From: Nibricoccus aquaticus
GTDB lineage: Bacteria > Verrucomicrobiota > Verrucomicrobiia > Opitutales > Opitutaceae
DNA length: 64,000 bases
Direction of reading: 5' to 3'
Assembly (NCBI RefSeq): GCF_002310495.1
Contig: NZ_CP023344.1
Coordinates: forward strand, 434,001 to 498,000
The notes under the pieces are model-generated. The model had not been told where the DNA came from. It made no database searches and saw nothing but the letters and a program-made list of their open reading frames with translations. Positions 1 to 7,646 of the stretch are shown piece after piece. Position numbers and translations under genes: made by a program. Positions within the stretch are counted from its first letter, which is position 1. The number at the start of each line of letters is the position of its first letter.

Positions 1-344
1 AACGCGTGATAGTTAACGCTCGCTCCGAATTTCTTAAGCGCCGCCTGATGACTGTTCGTCGCCTCCGGCCCGAGATACGCGATGAGCAATGGCTGCTCCA
101 ACGCGATGGCCGCCGACATGATCTCACGATAGATAGCGCGCAGCGCGTCATCCTTGATCGGTCCTTGGTTCAGCCCGGTAACTTTGCGGAAAACCGCGTC
201 TTCACGCTCGGCAACATAGATCTGCCCACCCGAGCCGCGCTTCGCTTTCCCAATCTCGGCGGCAACCGCCAGACGTTGGTTGAGCAGCTCCACGATCTGC
301 TGGTCAAGCGCATCGATCTTCTCGCGAAAAGGTGTGAGGTCCAT
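1..344 (-). CDS. pheA: Chorismate mutase / prephenate dehydratase (P-protein), N-terminal part
   Basis: The visible 114 residues begin MDLTPFREKIDALDQQIVEL, the start of an AroQ-type chorismate mutase domain, with the conserved helix ending in EIGKAKR and a later YREIMSAAIALEQP helix. The sequence then enters 'IAYLGPEATNSHQAA', the beginning of the prephenate dehydratase domain, so this is the fused enzyme that converts chorismate to prephenate and then phenylpyruvate for phenylalanine synthesis. The gene runs off the left edge, so the dehydratase and ACT domains are not seen. The ATG lies 20 bases after the scpB stop on the same strand, which suggests co-transcription. Confidence 0.9.
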   Translation of the reverse strand, partial: MDLTPFREKIDALDQQIVELLNQRLAVAAEIGKAKRGSGGQIYVAEREDAVFRKVTGLNQGPIKDDALRAIYREIMSAAIALEQPLLIAYLGPEATNSHQAALKKFGASVNYHA

Positions 345-364
345 GACGTGCGTCGTTTGGCTGA

Positions 365-1357
365 TTAAACAGGTTTCTCTTCCGACTCATCTGCCGCCGC
401 CGCTTCATCCGCATCACTCGCGTCTTCTGACGCAGCCTCAGAGACCACAGTTTCCACTGAGGATTCAACAGACTCTTCCGCCGACTCCGACATCGCATCC
501 TGCGAGTGATCGTGATGCTCCACCGACACCGCTTCGAGATTGGGCGAATCACCTTCGCCCTCCTCCAACGGCAGTCCCATCTCCGCATCCGTCGGCGTCT
601 TGGGATTGATCGCGTTCTTCATCCACTCGTCGATCTGCCGCGGCGACAACACGTCCGACGCCGGCAACTCCACGAGCGATTTCACACCGACAAAATCCAA
701 AAACTTGTCCGTCGTCCCATACTGCAACGGACGTCCCGGCAAATCCGCGCGCCCCGTGATATAAACGAGCTCGCGCTCCATCAACTTGTTCAACCCCGCC
801 TCCGCCGACACACCACGAATCGCCTCCAGCTCCGTGCGCGTCACCGGCTGACGGTACGCCACGATCGCGAGCGTCTCGAGCGCCGACTGCGTCAACTTCA
901 CCGGCGCAGGCTCATCACGCTGGATACGAATCCACCGCGCGAAACGCGGATGCGTCACGATGCGAAATCCCGTCGGTCCCTCGATCAGCAGATAAATATC
1001 GTTCGCCACGCGCAGCTCTTCTCCGATCGCCGCCATCGCCTCGCGAATCTGCGTCGCCGTGATCAGCGATGGCACATCCTGATAAAGCTCCGCGTCCTTT
1101 TCTTCCGGCGAAACCACGGCAACCTCAGTCGCCTCCACCGAGCCCGCCGTAGCCTCTGGCATCTGGCTTCCGGCTTCCAGCTTCTCTTCCCCGCCAGTCT
1201 CCGCAGTCGCTGCGCTCTCAGTTTCGCCTTCGTTCACCACCGGCAAAACCGCCTGGTCATGAAAGCGCGCGAAGACCGCCTGAACGTCCTTAACCGAAAG
1301 CGGCTGGCTCGAAGAAAAGAGCAGCGCCTTGAGCACTTTTTGCAGATTGAAAGCCAT
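365..1357 (-). CDS. scpB: Segregation and condensation protein B
   Basis: ScpB is a winged-helix partner of ScpA and SMC in chromosome condensation. The protein (330 aa) starts MAFNLQKVLKALLFSSSQPL and contains the hallmark central block 'ALETLAIVAYRQPVTRTELEAIRGVSA' and 'GRPLQYGTTDKFLDFVGVKSL' near residues 170-240. It is much longer than typical ScpB (about 180-200 aa). There is an acidic, low-complexity insertion at about residues 35-85 inside the first winged helix, and an Asp/Glu/Ser-rich tail over the last 65 residues. I chose the ATG at the conserved N-terminus, because the same frame stays open far upstream only as antisense to ilvD. pheA follows 20 bases downstream. Confidence 0.9.
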   Translation of the reverse strand: MAFNLQKVLKALLFSSSQPLSVKDVQAVFARFHDQAVLPVVNEGETESAATAETGGEEKLEAGSQMPEATAGSVEATEVAVVSPEEKDAELYQDVPSLITATQIREAMAAIGEELRVANDIYLLIEGPTGFRIVTHPRFARWIRIQRDEPAPVKLTQSALETLAIVAYRQPVTRTELEAIRGVSAEAGLNKLMERELVYITGRADLPGRPLQYGTTDKFLDFVGVKSLVELPASDVLSPRQIDEWMKNAINPKTPTDAEMGLPLEEGEGDSPNLEAVSVEHHDHSQDAMSESAEESVESSVETVVSEAASEDASDADEAAAADESEEKPV

Positions 1358-1435
1358 GCGGTAAAGCCGGTCAGTGAATGCGGCGCGCTCCCGGTGAAGC
1401 AACCCCAATTTCCCCGCTTCCCATCTTCCTCCTCC

Positions 1436-1472
1436 AATCCTGTTAGTCCCTCTTAATCCTGTCCAAAAATTC
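1436..1472 (+). repeat. Periodic intergenic repeat (aatcctgt type)
   Basis: Three near copies of a 9-mer (AATCCTGTT, TTAATCCTGTCC) end in CCAAAAATTCCG. The same element recurs near 7610, 16384 and 18834. It lies between the divergent scpB and ilvD genes, oriented toward ilvD. The rest of the gap (1358-1663) holds only GC-rich text such as 'gcgcctccgcgatcc' repeats and no recognisable gene. Confidence 0.7.
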
Positions 1473-1663
1473 CGACCTCCTCCGCTCCGCCACTTCCTCT
1501 CTGCATCTTCCGCTTCCGCCCCTCCGCGCCTCCGCGATCCCCCTTCCTCAGCCTCCGCGATCCACACAGCATCCGCTCCTTTCCTCCCGCCACTGTTTCG
1601 GTCCGCCCCGCTTTCAATTCTTGCCCGCCTCGCCCGCGTTTGGTGTCGTTCGCCCTTCTTTCC

Positions 1664-3388
1664 ATGAGCAACACCAAGCCCGCTGATCCCCTGCGCCCCC
1701 ACTCGTCCGTCGTCGTTGACGGCAACGACCGTGCCCCCGCCCGCTCCATGCTCCGCGCCGTCGGCTTCACCGACGAGGACTTCAAGAAACCCCAGATCGC
1801 CGTCGCCTCTTCCGCGAGCAACATGACGCCCTGCAACGTCCACCTCGGCGACCTCAGCGAGCACGCGCAAAAAGGCATCAACGCCGCCGGCGGCAAAGCA
1901 GTTTATTTCAACACCATCACCGTCACCGACGGCATCAGCATGGGAACGCAGGGCATGAGATACTCGCTCGTCTCCCGCGACGTCATCGCCGACTCCATCG
2001 AGACCGCTGTCGCCGCCGAGGGTTTCGACGGCCTCGTCGCCATCGGTGGCTGCGACAAAAACATGCCCGGTTGCATGATGGCCATCGCCCGCCTCAACCG
2101 CCCCGCCGTCTTCATCTACGGCGGCAGCATTCTCCCCGGCTTCACCCCCGGCGACTGCGACCACAAGAAGCCTCTCGACATCGTCTCCGTCTTCGAAGCC
2201 GTCGGCAAACACGCCAAAGGCGAGATCGACGACAAGGGCCTGCGCGACGTCGAGGCCAGCGCCATCCCCGGCCCCGGCTCCTGCGGCGGCATGTACACCG
2301 CCAACACCATGGCCACCGCCATCGAGGCGCTCGGCATGAGCCTCCCCAACAGCAGCGCCCAACTCGCCGTCGGCAAAGAGAAACGCGAAGACTGCGAACG
2401 CGCCGGCGCCGCCGTCATGGCCATGCTCAAGAAAGGCACCAAACCCCGCGACATCCTCACACGAAAAGCCTTCGAAAATTCCATCACCGTCTGCCTCGCG
2501 CTCGGCGGTTCGACCAATCTCATCCTCCACCTCCTCGCCATCGCGCACTCCGCCGAAGTCCCGCTCACCCTCGCCGACTTCAAAACCATCGGCGACCGCG
2601 TCCCGCTCCTCGCCGACGTGAAACCATTCGGCAAATACGGCATGGCCCACCTCATCCGCATCGGCGGCATCCGCCCGATGATGAAGATCCTCCTCGATCG
2701 CGGCCTCCTCCACGGCGACGTCCTCACCGTCACCGGCGAGACCATGGCCGAGTCCCTCAAGGACGTTCAACCCTACCCGTCCTACCCCGACCAGCAGGAC
2801 GTCATCCGCCCCTGGGACCAGCCCATCAAGAAAGACACCCACCTCCGCGTGCTCCACGGCAACCTCGCCCCCGGCGGCGCCGTCGGCAAAATCACCGGCA
2901 AGGAAGGCCTCTACTTCAAAGGCCCCGCCAAGGTTTACGAGAGCGAGGAAGACGCGCTCCAAGGCGTCCTCCGTGGCGATGTCGTCAAAGGCGACGTCGT
3001 CGTCATCCGCAACGAAGGCCCGGTCGGAGGCCCCGGCATGAGAGAAATGCTTTCGCCCACCAGCGCCATCGCCGGCCGCGGCCTCATCAAAGACGTCGCC
3101 CTCATCACCGACGGCCGCTTCTCCGGCGGCTCGCACGGTTTCGACGTCGGCCACATCACCCCCGAAGCCGCGAAAGGCGGCCCCATCGGCATCGTGCGCA
3201 ACGGCGACCTCATCGAAATCGACGCCGTCAAAAACACCATGAGCCTCCTCATCCCCGACGCCGAATACGCCTCGCGTCTAGCCGCCTACAAACCGCTACC
3301 ACCCAAAGAAACCCGCGGCGTCCTCGCGAAATACGCCAGACTCGTCGCCACCGCCTCCGAAGGCGCGGTCACCGACAAGTACCTCTGA
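1664..3388 (+). CDS. ilvD: Dihydroxy-acid dehydratase
   Basis: Dehydrates 2,3-dihydroxy-isovalerate and its methyl homologue to the 2-keto acids in valine and isoleucine synthesis, using an Fe-S cluster. At 574 aa it has normal length. Visible family blocks are 'VGFTDEDFKKPQIAVASS' near the N-terminus, the cluster-binding 'GGCDKNMPGCMMA' near residue 125, 'GPGSCGGMYTANTM' near 200, and the C-terminal 'DGRFSGGSHGFDVGHITPEA'. The ATG at 1664 gives MSNTKPADPLRPHSS. An in-frame start 24 bases upstream would add eight unconserved residues. It stands alone and is followed by a strong terminator. Confidence 0.96.
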   Translation: MSNTKPADPLRPHSSVVVDGNDRAPARSMLRAVGFTDEDFKKPQIAVASSASNMTPCNVHLGDLSEHAQKGINAAGGKAVYFNTITVTDGISMGTQGMRYSLVSRDVIADSIETAVAAEGFDGLVAIGGCDKNMPGCMMAIARLNRPAVFIYGGSILPGFTPGDCDHKKPLDIVSVFEAVGKHAKGEIDDKGLRDVEASAIPGPGSCGGMYTANTMATAIEALGMSLPNSSAQLAVGKEKREDCERAGAAVMAMLKKGTKPRDILTRKAFENSITVCLALGGSTNLILHLLAIAHSAEVPLTLADFKTIGDRVPLLADVKPFGKYGMAHLIRIGGIRPMMKILLDRGLLHGDVLTVTGETMAESLKDVQPYPSYPDQQDVIRPWDQPIKKDTHLRVLHGNLAPGGAVGKITGKEGLYFKGPAKVYESEEDALQGVLRGDVVKGDVVVIRNEGPVGGPGMREMLSPTSAIAGRGLIKDVALITDGRFSGGSHGFDVGHITPEAAKGGPIGIVRNGDLIEIDAVKNTMSLLIPDAEYASRLAAYKPLPPKETRGVLAKYARLVATASEGAVTDKYL

Positions 3389-3415
3389 GGTAGGGCGCGT
3401 TAGCCCTAACGCGCC
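3389..3415. repeat. Palindromic intergenic repeat (GTAGGGCGCGTTAGCC type)
   Basis: Directly after the ilvD stop is GGTAGGG followed by the near-perfect palindrome GGCGCGTTAG-CC-CTAACGCGCC. Related copies preceded by GTAGG(G) occur at 6884, 16182 and 21081-21130. Confidence 0.7.
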
Positions 3416-3461
3416 GGTTCGACGTCGAAAACCTCACACGTCGATATTCCCCCGCCCTTCA

Positions 3462-3489
3462 GGCGCCGCCCAGCAGCGGCGCCTTTTTC
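3462..3489 (+). terminator. Rho-independent terminator after ilvD
   Basis: Stem GGCGCCGC / GCGGCGCC (8 bp, perfect) with loop CCAGCA, then TTTTTCTTT. It ends the ilvD transcript. Confidence 0.8.
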
Positions 3490-3582
3490 TTTCCAATCAT
3501 CAACACCGCGATGCGTCGCTCGTCCCGCTCATCTTCCCGTGGAGGACTGCACTTCGTCGCCGCCGTGTATTCGGAAATCCAC

Positions 3583-3609
3583 TCAAGTCTCGATCCACCC
3601 GGCCGATAA
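3583..3609 (+). promoter_or_regulatory. Sigma-28 (FliA)-type promoter for flagellin
   Basis: TCAAGTCT, 11 bases, then GCCGATAA. The family consensus is TAAAGTTT-N11-GCCGATAA, so the -10 box is perfect, the spacing exact and the -35 box 6 of 8. It points to the flagellin gene, whose ATG is about 350 bases downstream, which implies an unusually long 5' leader. No other gene lies between. Confidence 0.6.
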
Positions 3610-3959
3610 ACATCCCGGGCACATGGACGTGTCCTGGCGTCGCGCCATCCGCGACCAACCTCTCCAATCATGACGATTCACAGCTCCCAGCGCGCCACAC
3701 CGCGCACCGCATAATTTTCACACCTGTTCGCGAAACACGGTGTGCCCACGCTCACCCTTTGGAGCAGCCCGGTAATAAATCCGCTGCGCAGTTCGGCTTC
3801 GCCCAGCCGCGCCACCGACTTCGCACCAGCGCGCTCACGCAAACCCGCGCCTGGCCTCCCGCTGTCCAAATCTATTCTGCGAACACCACCTCCATTTTCG
3901 ATCTTTCCACTCCTTCCAACTAAACCGCCCAACCACCGGCCCGACGGACGCCAACCGCC
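3610..3959 (+). other. Long flagellin leader / intergenic region
   Basis: This stretch of about 350 bases has no convincing protein gene. Two tiny frames overlap by ATGA: a 16-codon one starting near 3632 (MDVSWRRAIRDQPLQS) and a 14-codon one ending in TAA near 3712 (MTIHSSQRATPRTA). They could be leader peptides or chance. No second promoter is obvious immediately before the ATG. Confidence 0.4.
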
Positions 3960-5051
3960 ATGAGCCTAGTCATCAACACCAACACCGCCGCCACTCTCGC
4001 GAGCTCCAATCTCGCGAGCTCCAACGCCCTGCTCTCCCGCAGCCTCAACCGGCTCTCCAGTGGCAGCAAAATCGTGAACCCCGCCGACGACGCCGGCGGA
4101 CTCGCCGTCTCGATGAAACAAAGCGCCGCGGTGAAACGCCTCGCCGCGATCAACACGAATCTCGGCAACACCACGTCCTTCCTCCAGACGCAGGACGGCG
4201 TCCTTAAAGTCGCCGGCAAAATTCTCGAACGCATCGGCGAACTCAAAACGCTCAACGGCGACGTCACCAAAAACGCGTCCGACCTCGCCAACTACAACAC
4301 CGAGTTCACTGCGCTGAAAAACCAGCTCACCTCGCTCGCCACCGAAAAATTCAACGGAGTCTCCCTCTTCGGCACCAGCTCCCTGAGCGTGCAAACCGCC
4401 GACGACGTCACCGCCACGATGTCCGTCGCCGCGATCGACCTCCTCGGCGGCGCCCCCGGCACACCCGTCACGATCAATTTCAACACCAACTCCACCGTCA
4501 CTCCTTTCAGCCCCTCCGGCCCCGGCACGCTCACTGCCACCGGTGCCTCGCTCGTTTTCACCGGCGGCGGCGGCTGGGGCGATATTATCGGCGATCTCTA
4601 CGCCGGCCAGTCCGTGGCCTACGACGGAGCTGGCGGTTGGAGTTCTCTTAGCTCAGGCGCCATCTCAGGAACCAGCGTCAACATCGACGACAACAACCTC
4701 GGCGGCACCGCCACCTTCACGCCCGCAGCCGCCTCCGCCACCAACACCGGCAACGTCGCCAACGCCGGCTCCCTCTCCGCCCTCTCGCTCACCACCATCA
4801 CCGGCGCGCTCCAGGACATCGCCACCCATCGCGCCGCCAACGGCGCCCAGCAAAGCCGCGTCTCTTTCGCCTCCGAACTTCTCGCCACCAACAAAGCCAA
4901 CCTCGAAGCCTCCGTCAGCCGCATCGTGGATGTGGATGTCGCCCAGGAATCCACCCAGCTCGCCCGTTACAACACACTCGTTCAGGCCGGCACCGCCATG
5001 CTCGCCCAAGCCAACCAAAGCTCCCAAAGCGCACTCCGCCTCCTCAGCTAA
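3960..5051 (+). CDS. Flagellin
   Basis: Filament subunit exported by the flagellar type III system. The N-terminal D0/D1 block is clear: MSLVINTNTAATLASSNL, then 'LSRSLNRLSSGSKIVNPADDAGGLAVS' and 'NTTSFLQTQDGVLKVAGKIL'. So is the C-terminal block 'RVSFASELLATNKANLEASVSRIVDVDVAQESTQLARYNTLVQAGTAMLAQANQ', ending in ALRLLS. The 363-residue length is short to normal. The central segment (about 145-275) is Gly/Ser/Thr-rich with 'FTGGGGWGDIIGDLYAGQS' and is probably the surface-exposed variable part. The gene is single, with no other flagellar genes in the window. A sigma-28-type promoter lies upstream and a terminator follows. Confidence 0.93.
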   Translation: MSLVINTNTAATLASSNLASSNALLSRSLNRLSSGSKIVNPADDAGGLAVSMKQSAAVKRLAAINTNLGNTTSFLQTQDGVLKVAGKILERIGELKTLNGDVTKNASDLANYNTEFTALKNQLTSLATEKFNGVSLFGTSSLSVQTADDVTATMSVAAIDLLGGAPGTPVTINFNTNSTVTPFSPSGPGTLTATGASLVFTGGGGWGDIIGDLYAGQSVAYDGAGGWSSLSSGAISGTSVNIDDNNLGGTATFTPAAASATNTGNVANAGSLSALSLTTITGALQDIATHRAANGAQQSRVSFASELLATNKANLEASVSRIVDVDVAQESTQLARYNTLVQAGTAMLAQANQSSQSALRLLS

Positions 5052-5081
5052 AAAAACACTCGTAACCATTCCTCCACCCCT

Positions 5082-5112
5082 AAAGCGCCGCCAATCAAGC
5101 GGCGCTTTTTCA
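5082..5112 (+). terminator. Rho-independent terminator after flagellin
   Basis: Ten-bp stem AAAGCGCCGC / GCGGCGCTTT with loop CAATCAA, followed by a T run. It begins about 30 bases after the flagellin stop. Confidence 0.85.
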
Positions 5113-5147
5113 TTCCCCAAAATCATCCAGCCTGCACCTGCCTGAAA

Positions 5148-5172
5148 CCGCGTGGGCGCAGCCTTTACGCGG
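5148..5172. repeat. Palindromic repeat (CCGCGT...ACGCGG type)
   Basis: CCGCGTGGGCGCAGCC followed by TTTACGCGG: arms CCGCGT/ACGCGG around a conserved core. Copies at about 7427 and 7575 read GGCGAAGC in the core. Confidence 0.6.
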
Positions 5173-5291
5173 ACCCCAATCCCGTTCATCCCATCCAACG
5201 GTAACTTTCATCCACGCCCGCCGCTTTTTTCTCCGCAACCCCCGCCTCACCCGTTACCCATCGAAACCTTTCATCCCTCTCTCTCACCACC

Positions 5292-6860
5292 ATGTCTTCC
5301 TGGAATCGCTTCAAAAAGTACTACTACCAAAACGCCGCGCTCGGCCTGTCCCTCGACATCAGCCGCATCCCTTTCCCGGATGACTTCCTCGCCTCGAAAG
5401 AAGGCGCCATCCAGAAAGCCTTCGCTGATATGGGCGCGCTCGAAAAAGGCGCTATCTCCAATCCCGATGAGCAACGCATGGTCGGCCACTACTGGCTCCG
5501 CGCTCCGCAGCTCGCCCCGACCAAAGACCTGAGCAACGAAATCTCCAGCACGCTCAACTCGATCAAAGACTTCGCCGCCAAGGTTCACTCCGGCGCGATC
5601 AAAGCCCCCGGCGGTGCGAAATTCACGCACGTCCTCGTCATCGGTATCGGCGGCTCCGCCCTCGGCCCCCAATTCGTCAACCACGCCCTCGGCCAGCCCG
5701 GCATCGACAAGATGGCCGTCACCTTCTTCGACAACACCGACCCCGACGGCATCGACTACGTCCTCGGCACCCTCTCCGGCCACCTCGCCACCACGCTCGC
5801 CATCGTCATCTCGAAATCTGGCGGCACCGCAGAAACGCGCAACGGCCAGCTCGAAGCCGCCGCCGCCTTCAAAGCCGCCGGTCTCGACTACACCAAACAC
5901 TACGTCGCCGTCACCGGCGCCGGCTCGAAACTCGAACAGACCGCCATCAAAGAAAACTGGATCGCCCGTTTCCCGATGTGGGACTGGGTCGGCGGCCGCA
6001 CCTCCGAACTCTGCGCCGTCGGCCTCCTCCCCGCCGCTCTCCAAGGTCTCGACATCCAGGCCATGCTCGATGGCGCCGCCGCGATCGACGTCGTCACGCG
6101 CTCAACGAAAACCTCCGAAAACCCCGCCGCTCTCCTCGCCCTCATGTGGTACTACGCCACCAACGGCGTCGGCGCGAAAGACATGGTCGTCCTCCCGTAC
6201 AAAGACCGCCTCCTCCTCTTCTCCCGCTACCTCCAGCAACTCGTCATGGAGTCTCTCGGCAAGGAGCTCGATCTCAACGGCAAGGTCGTCAACCAAGGCA
6301 TCGCCGTCTACGGCAACAAGGGCTCGACCGACCAGCACGCCTACGTGCAACAGCTCCGCGAGGGCGTGAACAACTTCTTCGTCACCTTCATCGAGGTCCT
6401 CAAAGACCGCTCCGGCAAATCCCTCGAAGTCGAACCCGGCATCACCGCCGGCGACTACCTCCAAGGCTTCTACCTCGGCACCCGCGACGCCCTTAGCGAA
6501 AAAGACCGCAGCTCCGTCACCATCACGCTGCCCGATGTCTCCGCCCGCACGATCGGCATCCTCATCGGCCTCTACGAACGCGTCGTCGGCTTCTACGCCT
6601 CGCTCGTCGGCATCAACGCCTACCACCAGCCCGGTGTCGAAGCCGGCAAGAAAGCCGCCGGCGGCGTCATCGCCCTCAAACTCAAACTCGACGCCGCACT
6701 CAAATCCGCCGCCGGCAAACCCCAGACCGCCGAAGCCCTCGCCACCTCAGTCGGCGGCAACCCCGAGCTCACCTTCAAGATCCTCGAACACCTCGCCGCC
6801 AACGGCTCCGTCAAAAAGACCCCCGCCGCGAACGTCTTCGACTCCACCTACAGCGCCTAA
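5292..6860 (+). CDS. pgi: Glucose-6-phosphate isomerase
   Basis: Interconverts glucose-6-phosphate and fructose-6-phosphate in glycolysis and gluconeogenesis (cytoplasm). The sugar-isomerase fold shows as '[17 protein letters not shown]' near residue 115, '[11 protein letters not shown]' near 150, '[15 protein letters not shown]' near 178, the signature '[19 protein letters not shown]' near 230 and '[13 protein letters not shown]' near 345. At 522 aa it is somewhat longer than the compact bacterial form. The last roughly 70 residues ([18 protein letters not shown] onward) look like a small Ala-rich helical add-on that resembles a winged-helix segment. It stands alone, with a terminator downstream. 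Confidence 0.95.
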   Translation: MSSWNRFKKYYYQNAALGLSLDISRIPFPDDFLASKEGAIQKAFADMGALEKGAISNPDEQRMVGHYWLRAPQLAPTKDLSNEISSTLNSIKDFAAKVHSGAIKAPGGAKFTHVLVIGIGGSALGPQFVNHALGQPGIDKMAVTFFDNTDPDGIDYVLGTLSGHLATTLAIVISKSGGTAETRNGQLEAAAAFKAAGLDYTKHYVAVTGAGSKLEQTAIKENWIARFPMWDWVGGRTSELCAVGLLPAALQGLDIQAMLDGAAAIDVVTRSTKTSENPAALLALMWYYATNGVGAKDMVVLPYKDRLLLFSRYLQQLVMESLGKELDLNGKVVNQGIAVYGNKGSTDQHAYVQQLREGVNNFFVTFIEVLKDRSGKSLEVEPGITAGDYLQGFYLGTRDALSEKDRSSVTITLPDVSARTIGILIGLYERVVGFYASLVGINAYHQPGVEAGKKAAGGVIALKLKLDAALKSAAGKPQTAEALATSVGGNPELTFKILEHLAANGSVKKTPAANVFDSTYSA

Positions 6861-6883
6861 CTTCTCCGACTTCCGTTTCCGTT

Positions 6884-6908
6884 GTAGGGCTCGACCTCGC
6901 GTCGAGCC
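6884..6908. repeat. GTAGGG-type palindromic repeat
   Basis: GTAGGGCTCGACCTCGCGTC followed by GAGCC: palindrome GGCTCGAC / GTCGAGCC with a five-base loop, the same lead-in as the repeat after ilvD. Confidence 0.6.
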
Positions 6909-6923
6909 TTCCGACTTTCGCCC

Positions 6924-6951
6924 GGCGGCGCTTCACCAGCGCCGCCTTTTT
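6924..6951 (+). terminator. Rho-independent terminator after pgi
   Basis: Perfect 8-bp stem GGCGGCGC / GCGCCGCC, loop TTCACCA, then TTTTTC. Confidence 0.82.
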
Positions 6952-6974
6952 CATACCCGCATTCCACCTTCCTC

Positions 6975-7080
6975 CCATAGGTCCTATAACTCACAGAAGA
7001 CCCATACGCCCTATTCCCTCCCGCAACCCGCTCCCCTTCGCTCCGACCTTTGCGTCTTAGCGTCTTCGCGCTTCACTTAA
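6975..7080 (+). repeat. Two periodic intergenic repeats
   Basis: 6975-7017 holds a 10-bp-period element (CATAGGTCCTATAAC, CCCATACGCCCTATT) related to 8406-8443. 7046-7080 is CCTTTGCGTCTTAGCGTC then TTCGCGCTTCAC, three near copies of a 9-mer, as also at 22256 and 27850. Both lie upstream of the small lipoprotein gene. Confidence 0.6.
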
Positions 7081-7157
7081 CCATCGCCCGCGTTCAGCCC
7101 CAAAAAAATCCGAAACCTTGCCACCGCCCGCGCTGTCCGTTCAGTTCACCCAACATC

Positions 7158-7322
7158 ATGAAGCTGCAAAAACTTTTGCTCGTCCTCCTCACCGCTGCGC
7201 TCGGCGCGATCCTCACCGGTTGCACCACCAAGACCGCCCGCGACTCATCGATCCCTTGGTCCCGCCCCGCCAGCTGGGAAGGCGGCATCCCCGGCATGGG
7301 CAACCCCGAAGCCGGTCGCTAA
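7158..7322 (+). CDS. Small lipoprotein, unknown function
   Basis: A 54-residue protein starting MKLQKLLLVLLTAALGAILT with a lipobox LTGC (Cys at residue 22), so it is predicted to be lipid-anchored. The mature part is about 33 residues and contains 'SSIPWSRPASWEGGIPGMG', with two Trp and several Gly/Pro. I do not recognise a named family. Start choice: the ATG directly before the signal peptide. The frame upstream is repeat sequence. A clean terminator follows, which supports an independent gene. Confidence 0.75.
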   Translation: MKLQKLLLVLLTAALGAILTGCTTKTARDSSIPWSRPASWEGGIPGMGNPEAGR

Positions 7323-7346
7323 ACTTCCTCACATCTCCCCTTTCCA

Positions 7347-7376
7347 ATCCGGCCGCATCTCGCAGCCGGATTTTTT
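7347..7376 (+). terminator. Rho-independent terminator after the small lipoprotein
   Basis: Stem ATCCGGC / GCCGGAT with an 11-base loop, followed by TTTTTT. Confidence 0.75.
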
Positions 7377-7426
7377 GCGCCCAAAAACTCCCCTGGCCAG
7401 ACGCCCTCCGTGTCGCCCGCCTCCCC

Positions 7427-7640
7427 CACCCGCATGGCGAAGCGTTTACTCGTTCCCTCCGTCATCCATTCCCATCTGTGTAATCTGTGGTTAAAAATTT
7501 CCCTCCGAAAAATTCGCGTCCATTGGCGTCCATTCGCGGTTGAAAAAAATCCCTGCACCCCGCCCACACCTGCGGCCGCGTGGCGAAGCCTTTACGCGGT
7601 TCCCATCCTGTTCATCCTGTAAATCCTGTCCAAAATTCCG
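7427..7640 (+). repeat. Cluster of five intergenic repeats before rsmI
   Basis: In order: CCGC-ATGGCGAAGCGTTTAC palindrome type (7427-7455); a CATCTGTGTAATCTGTGG element ending TTAAAAA (7463-7500); GCGTCCATTGGCGTCCATT with CGCGGTTGAAAAAAA (7514-7548); GCGTGGCGAAGCCTTTACGC (7575-7599); and ATCCTGTTCATCCTGTAAAT ending CCTGTCCAAAA (7604-7640). No gene is visible in this gap of 324 bases (7323-7646). Confidence 0.7.
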
Positions 7641-7646
7641 AAGCCG

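Noticed and set aside
1358-3154. A minus-strand open frame continuous with scpB and running across ilvD (over 590 codons)
   Set aside because: It is the antisense of ilvD, a low-complexity Gly/Asp/Val-rich translation caused by high GC and C-ending codons. scpB's real start is the conserved MAFNLQ.
2071-3393. A 440-codon frame of Arg/His/Pro-rich sequence overlapping ilvD
   Set aside because: It is a plus-strand shadow frame with extreme composition, no start context and no family.
3921-3947. TAAA-N15-CCCGACGG as a flagellin promoter just before the ATG
   Set aside because: Only half of the -10 box matches and the transcript would start at the ATG; the 3583-3609 site is far better.
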